Positions 25,903-36,100 of a DNA stretch of 64,000 bases are shown here, one piece after another; positions within the stretch are counted from its first letter, which is position 1; every line of letters starts with the position of its first letter. Source of the stretch: Gordionus sp. m RMFG-2023 (lineage: Eukaryota > Nematomorpha > Gordioida > Chordodea > Parachordodidae); assembly GCF_954871325.1 (NCBI RefSeq), contig NC_088775.1, forward strand, positions 87,335,561 through 87,399,560. Reading direction: 5' to 3'. The notes beneath the pieces were generated by a model. The model was given only the letters and a program-made list of their open reading frames with translations, ran no database searches and was not told the origin of the DNA. The translations under genes and the position numbers were made by a program.

Positions 25903-27545
25903 CTATTTTTATATAAAAAAAATGTGAATTATTCCGAAGGGAGTTTTAGTTAATTAAATAGATAATTCATTTTAATCATAATCAATCCTACCCATCATAA
26001 AAGTGTTGTAGACCTTATCAGCTGGTTATATCAAATTTATATTTATGTCTTTCAACTTTTCATTATTATCCATCAGTTTGCAATTTATGATGGAAGTTTA
26101 GCTTTTACCATATTTATCGCATTTATATTAAGCTTGAAAAACTATAAAGTGAAATTAATTTTAAAAAAAAAATATTTCAAAAATATATTAAAACGTATTC
26201 GATTCGAAAATATTTTATAGTTACCCTTTGTACCCTTTGTAATAATAATTATTTTCTTAGAAAAGATATAAAATATTTCCTTGTAAAATGCGTAATATAA
26301 GGTTAAAATAATAAAACATATAAATTTTAAATAATATTTACTTTTGCGTATTAAAATATAAATGAATTTCTGCAAATCTATGCTTTTTTATATTATCGTT
26401 TAATTTATATCTAACTAGATAGATGATAACTTAATAACTACTATTGGCAGAGGCCTTCAGGCCCATACTAAACAAGGTAAGAAAAAATATAAGATTTTAA
26501 ATTTTTTTCTTAAATTTAAAAAAAAAATTATATCCATAAATTGAAACATTGGAAAATAATCATATTATAGAGCGGGACGGGTTGTATATATTTTTTTAAA
26601 TTACCCGAGCCGGGCCTAAAATTTAAAAATACCCGGGCCGATCCGAATATTTTAAAACCGAATAATTAAAACTGCCCCTATTTTCTATAAAAATTAAAAA
26701 TAAATAATATATTTAATTTTTTGGGCCAGGCCGGCCATGCAAATGGTACCTTGTCTCTGATTGATATATTATATATTTTTAATTGGTATATTTTTTTATC
26801 TCCTAAATATTTGGACTAATAAAATATAAAATATCAAATCAATTAACATTCTTGCTATTTAAAAACTTAAAAAGAAATAATATTATATGCTAATTTATAT
26901 TTTAAAATTTAATTTTTTTAAAGCCCCCCTAAAAAAAATTTTATTTTCCTAATTAACCTAGGAATTTTTTGAAAACAAGATATATTTAAATTAATCGCTA
27001 AAAATTTAACATTATGTACACGTAAATCAGCATCGCGGTTATACTCTTAACGTGACCTTAAGTTGCGGAAGTTAGCGATGCTACTAAATATAAGGTATAG
27101 ATAACTTAAGATACAACCAAATCCCCTTCGATTTTTTAAAAAATCTGTATAATGATTATAGTGGGTATTCTGCTTAGCCTAGCCATTTGGCTAAGACAAA
27201 ACTTCAATTGATTTATTTTAGTAGCGTAGGCTAAGATTAAGCCTATTTTTTTTATCTAAAGCTGAGCCTTAGTCGATTTTTTTTGTCTAAAGCTAAGTCT
27301 TGGCTGTCTTTTTGGTTAAAGCTAAATCCTTGGCCGATATCTTTTGGCTAAGGCTAAGCCTGAACCGATTAATTCTGATCGGCTAAAGTTCTTAAGCGTT
27401 CCGTAAGATATGCCAAGCCAAGCCTTTCTTATTTTTTATTTATTTTTATTCAAATTATTTATATACATCTTTTTTTATTTATATTTTTATTACTTATTGT
27501 TAAAAATATTTTGTTTATTAAAATAAATATATGATATGATATAAT

Positions 27546-28681
27546 CCTGGGAAATGGCCGAAGCGCTTAACCAAAATAATGTGACGAACCACGCCTACAG
27601 CAACCAAATAAACATACCCACAAAGTATACGCATGTACAAAACACCCCGCAAACTTTAGAGAATTACTATCAACCCCCACGTCGGAATTTACCACGGAAT
27701 GATAACCCAACCTGTTACAATTGCGGGAGCGTGGGGCATTATAAATACAATTGCCCAATGAAACAAACTTTCAACAATTATAACTCCTCTCAGTATACTC
27801 CTCGAAATATACCTACGACCCAACCCAACGTACCAAACGAAACGACTGCGTACAAACAGACTCAACAAATTTTAAATAACCCGCATGATCTCTTGGACCT
27901 ACCACCCAGGGGTAGCCCAATTTAAGAGGGGAGGAAAATGCCGTATTCCCACAAAAACACCTTTTTAAAATTTTGATTTTATATATATTGATTTTTTTTG
28001 TGTGGTCTTCCACCTGTTACAAATCCCCTTTTTTTTAATGTCCTCCACGTGTTTTAAAAATTTAGTCGTAATGAAATCCGCTCTGAACCAGCGGTGCGGC
28101 GAATGCCGTTTATTTTATTTTATTAAGGTAGGATCTACCTTCGTTATTAAATCCGCTCTAAACCAGCGGTGCGGCGAATGCCGTTTTGGTTTATTTTTGT
28201 AGGAATTAAGAATGAAATCGGCGCCGATGGCCGGGTAGCCGTATTTAAGAGGGGAGGAGTGTTATGTTCTATCCCCCCCCTTATTTCTTTTATTTTTGTT
28301 TCTACTTGTTTCTTTTGTTTTCCCATCTTCCTTTATTTTGTTATGAAATTAATATATTATACCTTATTTTTATATTGCATTTGAAACTGGTTCTTACCAG
28401 TTTCATGAATGAATATATCGCGATTAAATAACAACTTTTTTTTTCCCTTTTGTTTTAAAAATTATAAAGGTGGAAAACAAAACACCATTGATCATTAATT
28501 ATTTTTCGTGCGTTTTAAATTGAATTTCTTTTTTTGTTGTAATTTCACTTATTCGAATAAACTTTGAAAATTAAGTTGTCCAAGTGATTCCATGACTAAA
28601 TCAATAAAACCCGGCCCCCTGGATCCAGTCATTGACCATCCCGGACCCCCGATCACGGACTGTATTATTCCCATTCAACAA
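27546..28681 (+). mobile_element. LTR retroelement fossil: gag nucleocapsid end plus one LTR
   Basis: An open frame at 27,554-27,925 carries a single CCHC zinc knuckle, CYNCGSVGHYKYNC, in a basic Asn/Gln/Pro-rich context. This is the nucleocapsid end of an LTR-element gag. Two copies of a roughly 68 bp motif around AACCAGCGGTGCGGCGAATG follow (28,080 and 28,160), then a purine tract AAGAGGGGAGGAG. A putative LTR runs from TGTTATGTTC (28,260) to TTCAACA (28,681). No pol, no upstream LTR and no clear target duplication are seen, so this is a partial, broken element. It was inserted into copy D after that copy existed. Family not assigned. Confidence 0.7.
28062..28198 (+). repeat. Tandem ~68 bp repeat inside the gag/LTR fossil
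   Basis: AAATCCGCTCTGAACCAGCG then GTGCGGCGAATGCCGTTT occurs twice in tandem (about 28,074-28,112 and 28,149-28,186). A third, degraded start (AATGAAATCGGCGCCGATGG) follows at 28,211. The repeat is GC-rich compared with all its surroundings. Confidence 0.7.
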
Positions 28682-30175
28682 TATTTTTAAATATTATTTA
28701 TATATGAAATTAAATATTTATTTATTTAATATATTTTTAATAAAAAGAGTTATATTATTATTGTTTTGTTACATTTTATTAGTGATTTTTTTCATCTAAA
28801 ATTTTAGGGATAAAAATTTATACAATATATCACTAGACAATCATTTGTTGAACAAAGATTAAGTAAAAGTTTGTAATATTTTTAAAATAAAGACTATAAT
28901 TTAAAAAAAAAAAATTTTTTTAAAGTGAAAACCCAAAATTCGTTATATAGAAATATTATATAGTCAAGGGTTTACAATAAGTGGACTTAAAGACCTCCAA
29001 TAAAATTGATAGCTGAAAACCGTCTAATACTGTTTTACCCCTATAGGAAAATAGTGTATTGTATCTTTTTTTAAAAAGTGGAGATTGGTGGATGTGTACT
29101 AAATTTAAATTACCAAAATTAAAGAGGGTACTCATCATGATAGAACATGAAAGTGAAGCAAGATAATATTAAAAGATGATGAACAAAATGTAAAATGAGC
29201 AATTTCAAAAATTCCGTCACTATGACGATCTATATAATCTGAGACGTTTTAACTGTGACGAATAACGGTTTAGATTTCAGATAAAAATAACTGTTCCGTT
29301 TGTAAAGAACAAGAATATCGGTTCAGTTTGAACCGTTAATCCCCGGTTTTTTTTCGTTTACGGGTTTATTTGAATATTGTAAAGAAAAGCACCATTTCTA
29401 AAATGTTTCTCCATTTTCTAAAATTAATACTGGACCTTATACAATCAATATATTTTCAAGATTCGTTAGTTTTGTAGTCTTACGGAAAAATAACTAACAA
29501 TAACTTTGCTTTTTTAGACTTTATTTTTGGTTTCTACAAATCAAAATATATATTATTCAAAAATAAATTACAATCTTCGAATCATGAACAAAAAACATTA
29601 TTATTATTTTTCTTTAAATATAACCTTGACAACGTTCAAAAATAATTAAACATAACTTAATATGACAGTTAGTTTTACGAGCGCATTATAATATGGGAAA
29701 AAAAAGCACATTTTAATAAAAATTATTTTTATCCCTTTTCATTAAGAAATATTCTAGTGGAAGATCAGGTTTATACCTAAGAACACTTCTAATGCGTTAA
29801 CTTTGGGTATATGGCAACATCAAATGGCGATATACAAAAAAAAATAATTACTGATACTTATTCAGTGAGAAGATTGATTATTAATCATCATTAAAAGATT
29901 TAGAACACAGTTTCACAACCCTTATTAGAGTCCCTTTCGGTCGCAGTAGTGTAAAAATAACACCACCTTTTAACCTTTATATCTTCTAAAGGAGTTGATC
30001 ACATAAAATGAAACCACCACGGATATATATTATTAAGGCACTTTTTCATGTGTGGAGGTTGTATTTTTTTCACGCATATATTAAAAATACGGCAACATAT
30101 TAATTTTATGAGAAAACTTAAAGGGATGTGAATTTTTATATAAAATTATAATTCTCAATCTATTTTTATTTACAA

Positions 30176-31190
30176 AAAATGTGAATTATTCCGAAGGGAG
30201 TTTACGTTAATTAAATAGATAATTGATTTTAATCATAATCAATCCTACCCATCATAAAAGTTTAGACCTTATCAGCTGGTTATATCAAATTTATATTTAT
30301 GTCTTTCAACTTTTCTTTATTATCCATCAGTTTGCAATTTATGATGGAATTTTAGCTTTTACCATATTTATCGCATTTATATTAAGCTTGAAAAACTATA
30401 AAGTGAAATTAATTTTATATTTTATAGTTACCCTTTGTAATAATAATTATTTTCTTAGAAAAGATATAAAATATTTCCTTGTAAAATGCGTAATATAAGG
30501 TTAAAATAAAAAAAGATATAAATTTAAATAATATTTACTTTTGCGTATTAAAATATAAATGAATTTCTGCAAATCTATGCTTTTTTTTTATTATCGTTTA
30601 ATTTATACCTAACTAGATAGATGATAACTTAATAACTACTATTGACAGAGGCCTTCAGGCCCATACTAAACAAGGTAAGAAAAAATAAAAGATTTTTAAA
30701 TTTTTTTCTTAAATTTAAAAAAAAAATTATATCCATAAATTGAAACATTGGTAAATCATATTATAGAGCGGGACAGGTTGTATATATTTTTAAATTACCC
30801 GAGCCGGGCCTAAAATTTTAAAAATACCCGGGCCGATCCGAATATTTTAAAACCGAACATTTAAAATCGCCATTATTATCTATAAAAATTAGAAATAAAA
30901 AAAATATATTCAAAAACCTTTTTAAAAAAAATCCGAGCTGGGCCTAAAAATAAATATTTTAATTTAAAAAAATGGGCCGGGCCAGCCATTGCAAATGAAT
31001 ATATAATATAATTTTAATTGGCATATTTTTTCGTCACTGAAATATTTGGATAATTTTTTGTTATCTTTGTCAGTCAATTCTAATTAAATATAAAATATCA
31101 ACTAACATTCCTACTATTTAAAAACTTTAAAAAAAAATATTGCATGCTAATTTATATTTTAAAATTACTTCCCAATTGGTAATCATTTAA
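30176..31190 (+). repeat. Long repeat unit, copy E (5' portion only)
   Basis: Near-identical to 25,920-26,920, including TCAGCTGGTTATATCAAATT, GGCCTTCAGGCCCATACTAA and the CCCGAGCCGGGCC cluster. It breaks off near 31,190 after TAATTTATATTTTAAAATTAC. It marks the right edge of the repeat array. Confidence 0.75.
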
Positions 31191-31400
31191 ATAACACTTC
31201 AGTTTCTCAATCTAGTGACTTTATTTTATAAATATTTTTGGGTTATTTTTTCGACGGCTAACCCGCTTTATTTAATAATTGGTCTAAATATATTTAACGT
31301 TTCGAAGCTTATAATAAAGCAACTATCACTTCATATAATCAAATAAATATTTTAGATCTTTTTTAATAGTATTTTTTATCATTATTAGGTTTTAATTCAT
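31191..31400. other. AT-rich spacer, no gene seen
   Basis: Unique-looking sequence between the repeat array and the GC-richer island. No open frame or motif is supported. Confidence 0.5.
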
Positions 31401-31453
31401 CACTCATCTACCTACTACCAGTACCAACCACAGTTATTCCGGAGTGAATAATC

Positions 31454-31567
31454 ATGCCAAGAGTAATAGTGGTTCTCAATTCCCTTATATGTTCTAAATT
31501 TCTTATTACAGCCGTTCAAGGGAAAGCTAAACAATTCTTTCCGAAGGAACTGAGATTACCACCCTAG
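31454..31567 (+). CDS. Small ORF with signal-peptide-like start, unidentified
   Basis: An ATG at 31,454 opens a 37-codon frame that starts MPRVIVVLNSLICSKFLITA and ends in a basic, Pro-rich stretch (KAKQFFPKELRLPP). The first half looks like a signal peptide that would be cut near AVQG. The stop TAG at 31,565 is followed at once by GTGAGT, a strong donor sequence, and a TTCTTATTACAG acceptor-like site lies inside the frame (ending at 31,511). The segment 31,512-31,567 could therefore instead be an internal or 5' non-coding exon. It is not assigned to any family. It lies antisense to part of the other small frames of this island. Confidence 0.3.
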   Translation: MPRVIVVLNSLICSKFLITAVQGKAKQFFPKELRLPP

Positions 31568-31685
31568 GTGAGTAACTCCCACTTCACCGGGGTCCGTATT
31601 TGATAAACGTCGGTATTATACGCTGGATGAATGGCACTTGCTACGCCGTTAAAGCCAGCCCCTGGTCTTATAGGTCTTACTGCCA

Positions 31686-31892
31686 TCATGATTTAGTAGA
31701 ATCCGAGAGGCTTTCGCTAGAATTTTGCATATGCGTTAAACGCAAATATTTTTTCATATACTTGACGTTAGCAGAGTAACGCGGTTGCGAGAAAGAAACG
31801 TAGGTGACGGGTCCTGCAATCCGCACATTACTGGGGGCGCAGGTGCCCATTTCGAAGTTGAGCATCATCGCGATTACTATAAACGAGATCAA
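31686..31892 (-). CDS. Small ORF, possible secreted peptide, unidentified
   Basis: A 68-codon minus-strand frame that begins MISFIVIAMMLNFEMGTCA, which looks like a signal peptide. About 49 polar residues follow with GPVTYVSFSQPRYSANVKY. It lies in a 500 bp patch whose GC is clearly higher than both flanks. A GTATAT donor-like site after AACGTCAA and a TTCTAG acceptor-like site 45 bases later would remove 15 codons without changing frame. Just downstream another frame reads RPGAGFNGVASAIHPAYNTD up to a TAG near 31,566. It begins 794 bp past the collagen stop codon and is on the same strand. No family is recognised; it may be an exon of a larger gene. Confidence 0.35.
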   Translation of the reverse strand: MISFIVIAMMLNFEMGTCAPSNVRIAGPVTYVSFSQPRYSANVKYMKKYLRLTHMQNSSESLSDSTKS

Positions 31893-31910
31893 AAGTTGAG
31901 GAAGCTAGCG

Positions 31911-32626
31911 ATTTAGATTAAAGGCAGCTAGTTTTCACTTAATCATTTGCGATTTCCCCCCATCTATTCTCGAGGGCTAAATAAAAAAAAATAATCCTTT
32001 GTAATCAGCGACATATATCAATATTTTTTTAAACAGCTGTTCGATCAGCTAACAGATATATCATAGGAAAGATTAATTAGCTATATATATATAACTGATT
32101 TTATTTTATTCTTTCCAAATTTAATTTTTTTTAAAAAAATATTTGTTGTAATGACATTCTATCCATTTAATAATATTTTTGTCACCATAATTATATATAT
32201 ATATATAATAAAATTTTGATGATAATAATAATACATTTTATTTTAATGGCTATAATAAATACATGAATGAATAAAACAAAATGGAAGCATAAAACACAAA
32301 AAGTATATAATATTGTCTACAAATACGAATTAATAATTTTAAAAAACCAAATTTATTACTAAAATTATAATAATCATACAAAGTTTGAATACATAAAATC
32401 AGCTGTTTTATTAAAATTATAGAAGAAATAAAATAAGTGTTTAAAAAAAAGTTTATAAAAATAATTTTATAAGTTATTATAATATGCATTTAAGTTACAA
32501 ATTGATCTATCGGATTAAAAAAAAATTCTAAAAGAAAATATTTTTGTTTGTTCTTACGAAAAAATAAAAAAAAATAAATAGATTTATTCGAATTATTTTT
32601 GTTTACTATATTTTTTTTAAATGCCT
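31911..32626. other. AT-rich spacer downstream of the collagen gene, no gene seen
   Basis: It carries (AT)n runs near 32,080 and 32,193 and no supported frame. The minus-strand frame at 32,250-32,489 is a low-complexity Ile/Leu/Tyr run. Confidence 0.5.
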
Positions 32627-32645
32627 TTTATTTAATTTATTTATT
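32627..32645 (-). terminator. Cluster of AATAAA poly(A) signals of the collagen gene
   Basis: Read on the minus strand, AATAAA occurs at 32,640-32,645, 32,636-32,641 and 32,627-32,632. These lie 42 to 60 bases beyond the collagen stop codon at 32,687. The spacing suggests a very short 3' UTR. Confidence 0.65.
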
Positions 32646-32686
32646 ATATCCGCCATTTTTAATTTATAAGCCAATCGTAATTGTCT

Positions 32687-33148
32687 TCAATAAAATATGC
32701 TAGTTCTTTGTGACGGTGGTGGTCTCTGAGGTTGCCTTATGGCTTGATTATATAACTGCTGTCGTTGAGCCGATTGTTGTTGCTGACTATCTGGATAAGG
32801 TTGGTAAGGTTGCTGGGCTTGGGGTTGTTGCTGACCCGTGGGGTAAGGGTAAGGTTGTTGTTGCCCTTGCTGAGTGGGTGGCAATTGCGCCCCACCCGTA
32901 TCTCTAATACACACTTGACATCTCGACACTCTGCTTCGTAACTGACCAGCTTTAAGGGTTTGAGCTTCTGGTTTCTTGAATTCGTTCTCTTTGTCTATAG
33001 TTGCTAGCCAAAAACTTAGAGAAGAAGAGAAGTAATTGCACGTTCCCTTACCGTGGCATTCTATGAAGGGAGAAGCTCGGAAATCTTCCAAACAGGACCC
33101 TGGGGACACTAAGGATTGACCAGTACCATCAGCTCCGGCACCTGTATG
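32687..33148 (-). CDS. Col4a1: Collagen IV exon e40 (NC1 end and Gln/Pro-rich tail)
   Basis: Starts [19 protein letters not shown] and completes the second C4 repeat ([17 protein letters not shown]). The Lys pair in EFKKP includes the expected sulfilimine partner of Met93. Vertebrate and fly chains end within a few residues of CQVC. Here 73 more residues follow, rich in Gln, Pro and Tyr ([12 protein letters not shown]), ending RTSIFY and TGA. The frame is open and uses the same codons as the rest of the exon, so the tail looks real. Confidence 0.95.
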   Translation of the reverse strand, partial: HTGAGADGTGQSLVSPGSCLEDFRASPFIECHGKGTCNYFSSSLSFWLATIDKENEFKKPEAQTLKAGQLRSRVSRCQVCIRDTGGAQLPPTQQGQQQPYPYPTGQQQPQAQQPYQPYPDSQQQQSAQRQQLYNQAIRQPQRPPPSQRTSIFY

Positions 33149-36100
33149 CTAGAATATGGAGAAATATTTTAATTTTTTAAAGTAAAATATTGGAAAATAA
33201 ATTAAATTATACTTACCATGACAAAACTGTATCCAATCCACAACCCATTCCATCCGGCAGGGCAATCAGGAATAGTCATGGACTGACTGTGCACCGCTAT
33301 CACCTTGAGGATAATATTAAAACGAATAAATAAAAAATTTATATGCAACGAGACCCTATCTAATTTTGAGCCGATCATTAATATTCTCTCATCTTAAATA
33401 AACCACTGATCTTAAAAACGGTTAACTATAAATTGTTCTCTAGTACCATGGCGGGAGTTTCACACACAGAGCAGCGACTAATGTAAGGTTTAATTTCTTC
33501 GGCGGGAATAAGCGACATACTCGATTTCATGGGTTCTTCCGTCGACAACCAATAACTGTAATCGTTTCTGGATGCCACGTTGCAAAGGTTATCTAAACTG
33601 CAGAACAAGAATGGCATCGTGCTAAATTTGGTCAAACAACTACCGGGTGATCCCAAATCTTGGCCGTGAGCCCGTTCATTACCTTGAACGTGTAACAAGG
33701 AATAACCTTCCCATAATGGAGTAGTACCAGCGGGACATCTCGGAACCTCGGTGGATTGACTGTGGCGAGTCAAATAAAAGCCTCTGGTTGGAGCTGAATG
33801 ACCAGGAGCTCCGGCTTGGCCCGGAAATCCTGGTGGACCGGGTGGCCCCAATGAACCGGGCAATCCTTATAAGAAATTTTTTAAAATGATTGCTAAATGA
33901 CAGATCATAATTTTATTTATTAAAAAATTGTACATATATATTTATATATAATATAAGAATAAACATAATTAGAGGTATTCCTAAAAAAAAAATCTTTTTC
34001 TAACTTTCCCCGAAACCAAAAAAGTCAACAAATACAAGAATTCGAATAAATTCATTTTTTATGCCAATCCCTTTCAATTTTTTTACGACATTAGTTCATA
34101 AAATGTGACAATTTACCAAAAAGTCCAGAGAATTCTTTTTTATCAGACTATGTATAAATATAATTTAATTTTTTAGCTATTATTTAACGTCTTAGCGGTT
34201 TTGTAAAAAAGTAGATGAAATATATATTTTTAAAAACCTTCATATCCAGGAACACCTTCATCACCTTTAGGTCCGGGCATCCCGGGAGATCCGGGAAATC
34301 CGGGAGGACCAGCGTCTCCTTTAGCACCAGAAAATCCGGGTAAACCGGCTGTTCCGGGTTTGCCCGGTTGACCGGGTGATCCAGGTAATCCGGGGAAACC
34401 GGCGTCACCTTTCGGACCTTGTATCAGCATGTTGGAGGGTATCTGAGGAGTGTATCCTGGGTTACCCTTTTGACCTTTTGAAAAATTTTACATTAACATA
34501 TAAATAATAAAAATGAAAGGATATTGAAAAATAAAATCTAATTTCCCGGAGATGTCTTATTAGCTTCCATAAATCTTAAAGTGAGTCTAAGGATGGAAGG
34601 GATGCTTAAAATAGGGGTGGGGGGGGGGGGGGGTTAAGATTTAAATTATTATAAAAAAAATGGATTAAATAAATAACCTGGCAATCCGTCTAGACCGGGA
34701 TTTCCGTCTCTACCTGGTAAACCAGGTGCTCCGGCATCACCTTTAGCTCCCGGAAATCCGGGGGCACCATCTTTACCTGGGAATCCTGACAAACCCGCGT
34801 TTCCTTTAGCTCCAGCCAATCCCTTTTACGAAATAAATATTTAAAAACTATAATTTTATCGATTTTTGGTAGATACTATTTTAATTGCATTATAAATTCG
34901 AGTCTCGATATGCGAAAACGCAAAATGGCTAGTAATCGCGATCTTTCTTTTCTGGAGACTTAATATGCTATGGTGAGTCAATGAAAATATTAAGCCATTC
35001 TTTTCGTCCTAGATGTTTTGCTGATAGGCATGGTTACGATAAGATTTTGATTATTTTATCATAAATTATTACATGAGCATTATAATTTAAAATACATTAG
35101 TAATTTTTTTATCTATGATTACACATTGACCATCGACACTAATATATCATAATTATAATAAGTTATAATTTCGTGTTTTCAAAAATTTGCATATTACTGG
35201 AAAGCCTGGTGGTCCTTGAGGTCCTGCAGTGCTCAATCCAGGGAAACCTGCGTCACCTTTAGCACCGGGTAAGCCGGACAGACCGGGGAATCCTGGACTT
35301 CCTTTGGGTCCGACAGGACCAGGTAAGCCTAGAGGAATACATTTATTTATTAAATATCTCAAACGTATTTAAAATGCGCGGTTATGGTTCATATTAATTC
35401 GTCACCCTCGCTTCTCGAATCGTAATATTGTAGTATTATTTTAAATATGAGCCCTTAATAGAATTCACCTATTCTATAATTCAAACCCACTCACTAAAAT
35501 GTCATTATATCCTATTTAATCATAATACCTTTTGTTTTAAAAATGTCATTTTACAAATCTATTTGTATGAGCTAAAAAAAATTATAAATTAAGCCATTTG
35601 AGTATTTTTTTTTGTAACCCAAAATTTGAGAATATCACATATTCTAAACTTATATTTTTGTATGAGAAACAAAAAGAATCAAATTTTCGAAATCAACCCA
35701 GTTCGACGTTCCGAACAAATCATGTTAGACAGATGTTTCTAAGGAAGCGGAACTTGTAAGATTTAAAACCAATCCTACATCGTACTTAATAAGTTGATAT
35801 TTTATTAATTTTATAAAATGATCTAAAAACACATGTTGAACGGGGGTTCGATTTAGCGTAATAATATTTTAACCAAAATAATATTAGGCAAGCCCCTAGA
35901 TTTCATTAATAGATGTCCAAACCTTTGTGTCGTCTAAGAGCAAATTCTCCAGGCTTGCGTAACATGTAAAATATTGGACAACATTATCAAGAATTATAAA
36001 AATTACAATGGCGATCGTGAATTCATGGTAAAATTCGAAAAATATTGATTTAAATGAATGGCCAAATTAAAGTCCTGACAGGACCAAAATTTGAATTCAT

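Larger units (their letters stand above)
21945..25915 (+). repeat. Long repeat unit, copy C
   Basis: It follows the same order of landmarks as the other copies: TTTGTATAATAAGAATTTTC, AACTAGATAGAGATAAC, the GGGCCGGGCCC cluster near 22,315, GAAGTTAGCGATGCTACTAA near 22,704, runs of GGCTAAAGCTAAGCC, and CCTAGGTGTTTGAATTTAG near 23,466. After 23,930 it differs from copies A and B, but 24,540-25,560 matches 28,830-29,960. It is non-coding. Confidence 0.65.
25916..30175 (+). repeat. Long repeat unit, copy D (interrupted)
   Basis: It runs from GTGAATTATTCCGAAGGGAG (25,922) to the next occurrence of that motif at 30,182, a period of about 4.26 kb. The gag/LTR fossil at 27,546-28,681 accounts for about 1.1 kb of this. 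Without it the unit is about 3.1 kb. The junction on both sides of the fossil resumes the unit. No host gene is seen. Confidence 0.75.

Noticed and set aside
31501-31640. Possible spliced-leader RNA (short exon followed by GTGAGT)
   Set aside because: Single copy, no clear Sm site and no repeat context as for known spliced-leader genes; kept only as part of the unexplained island.
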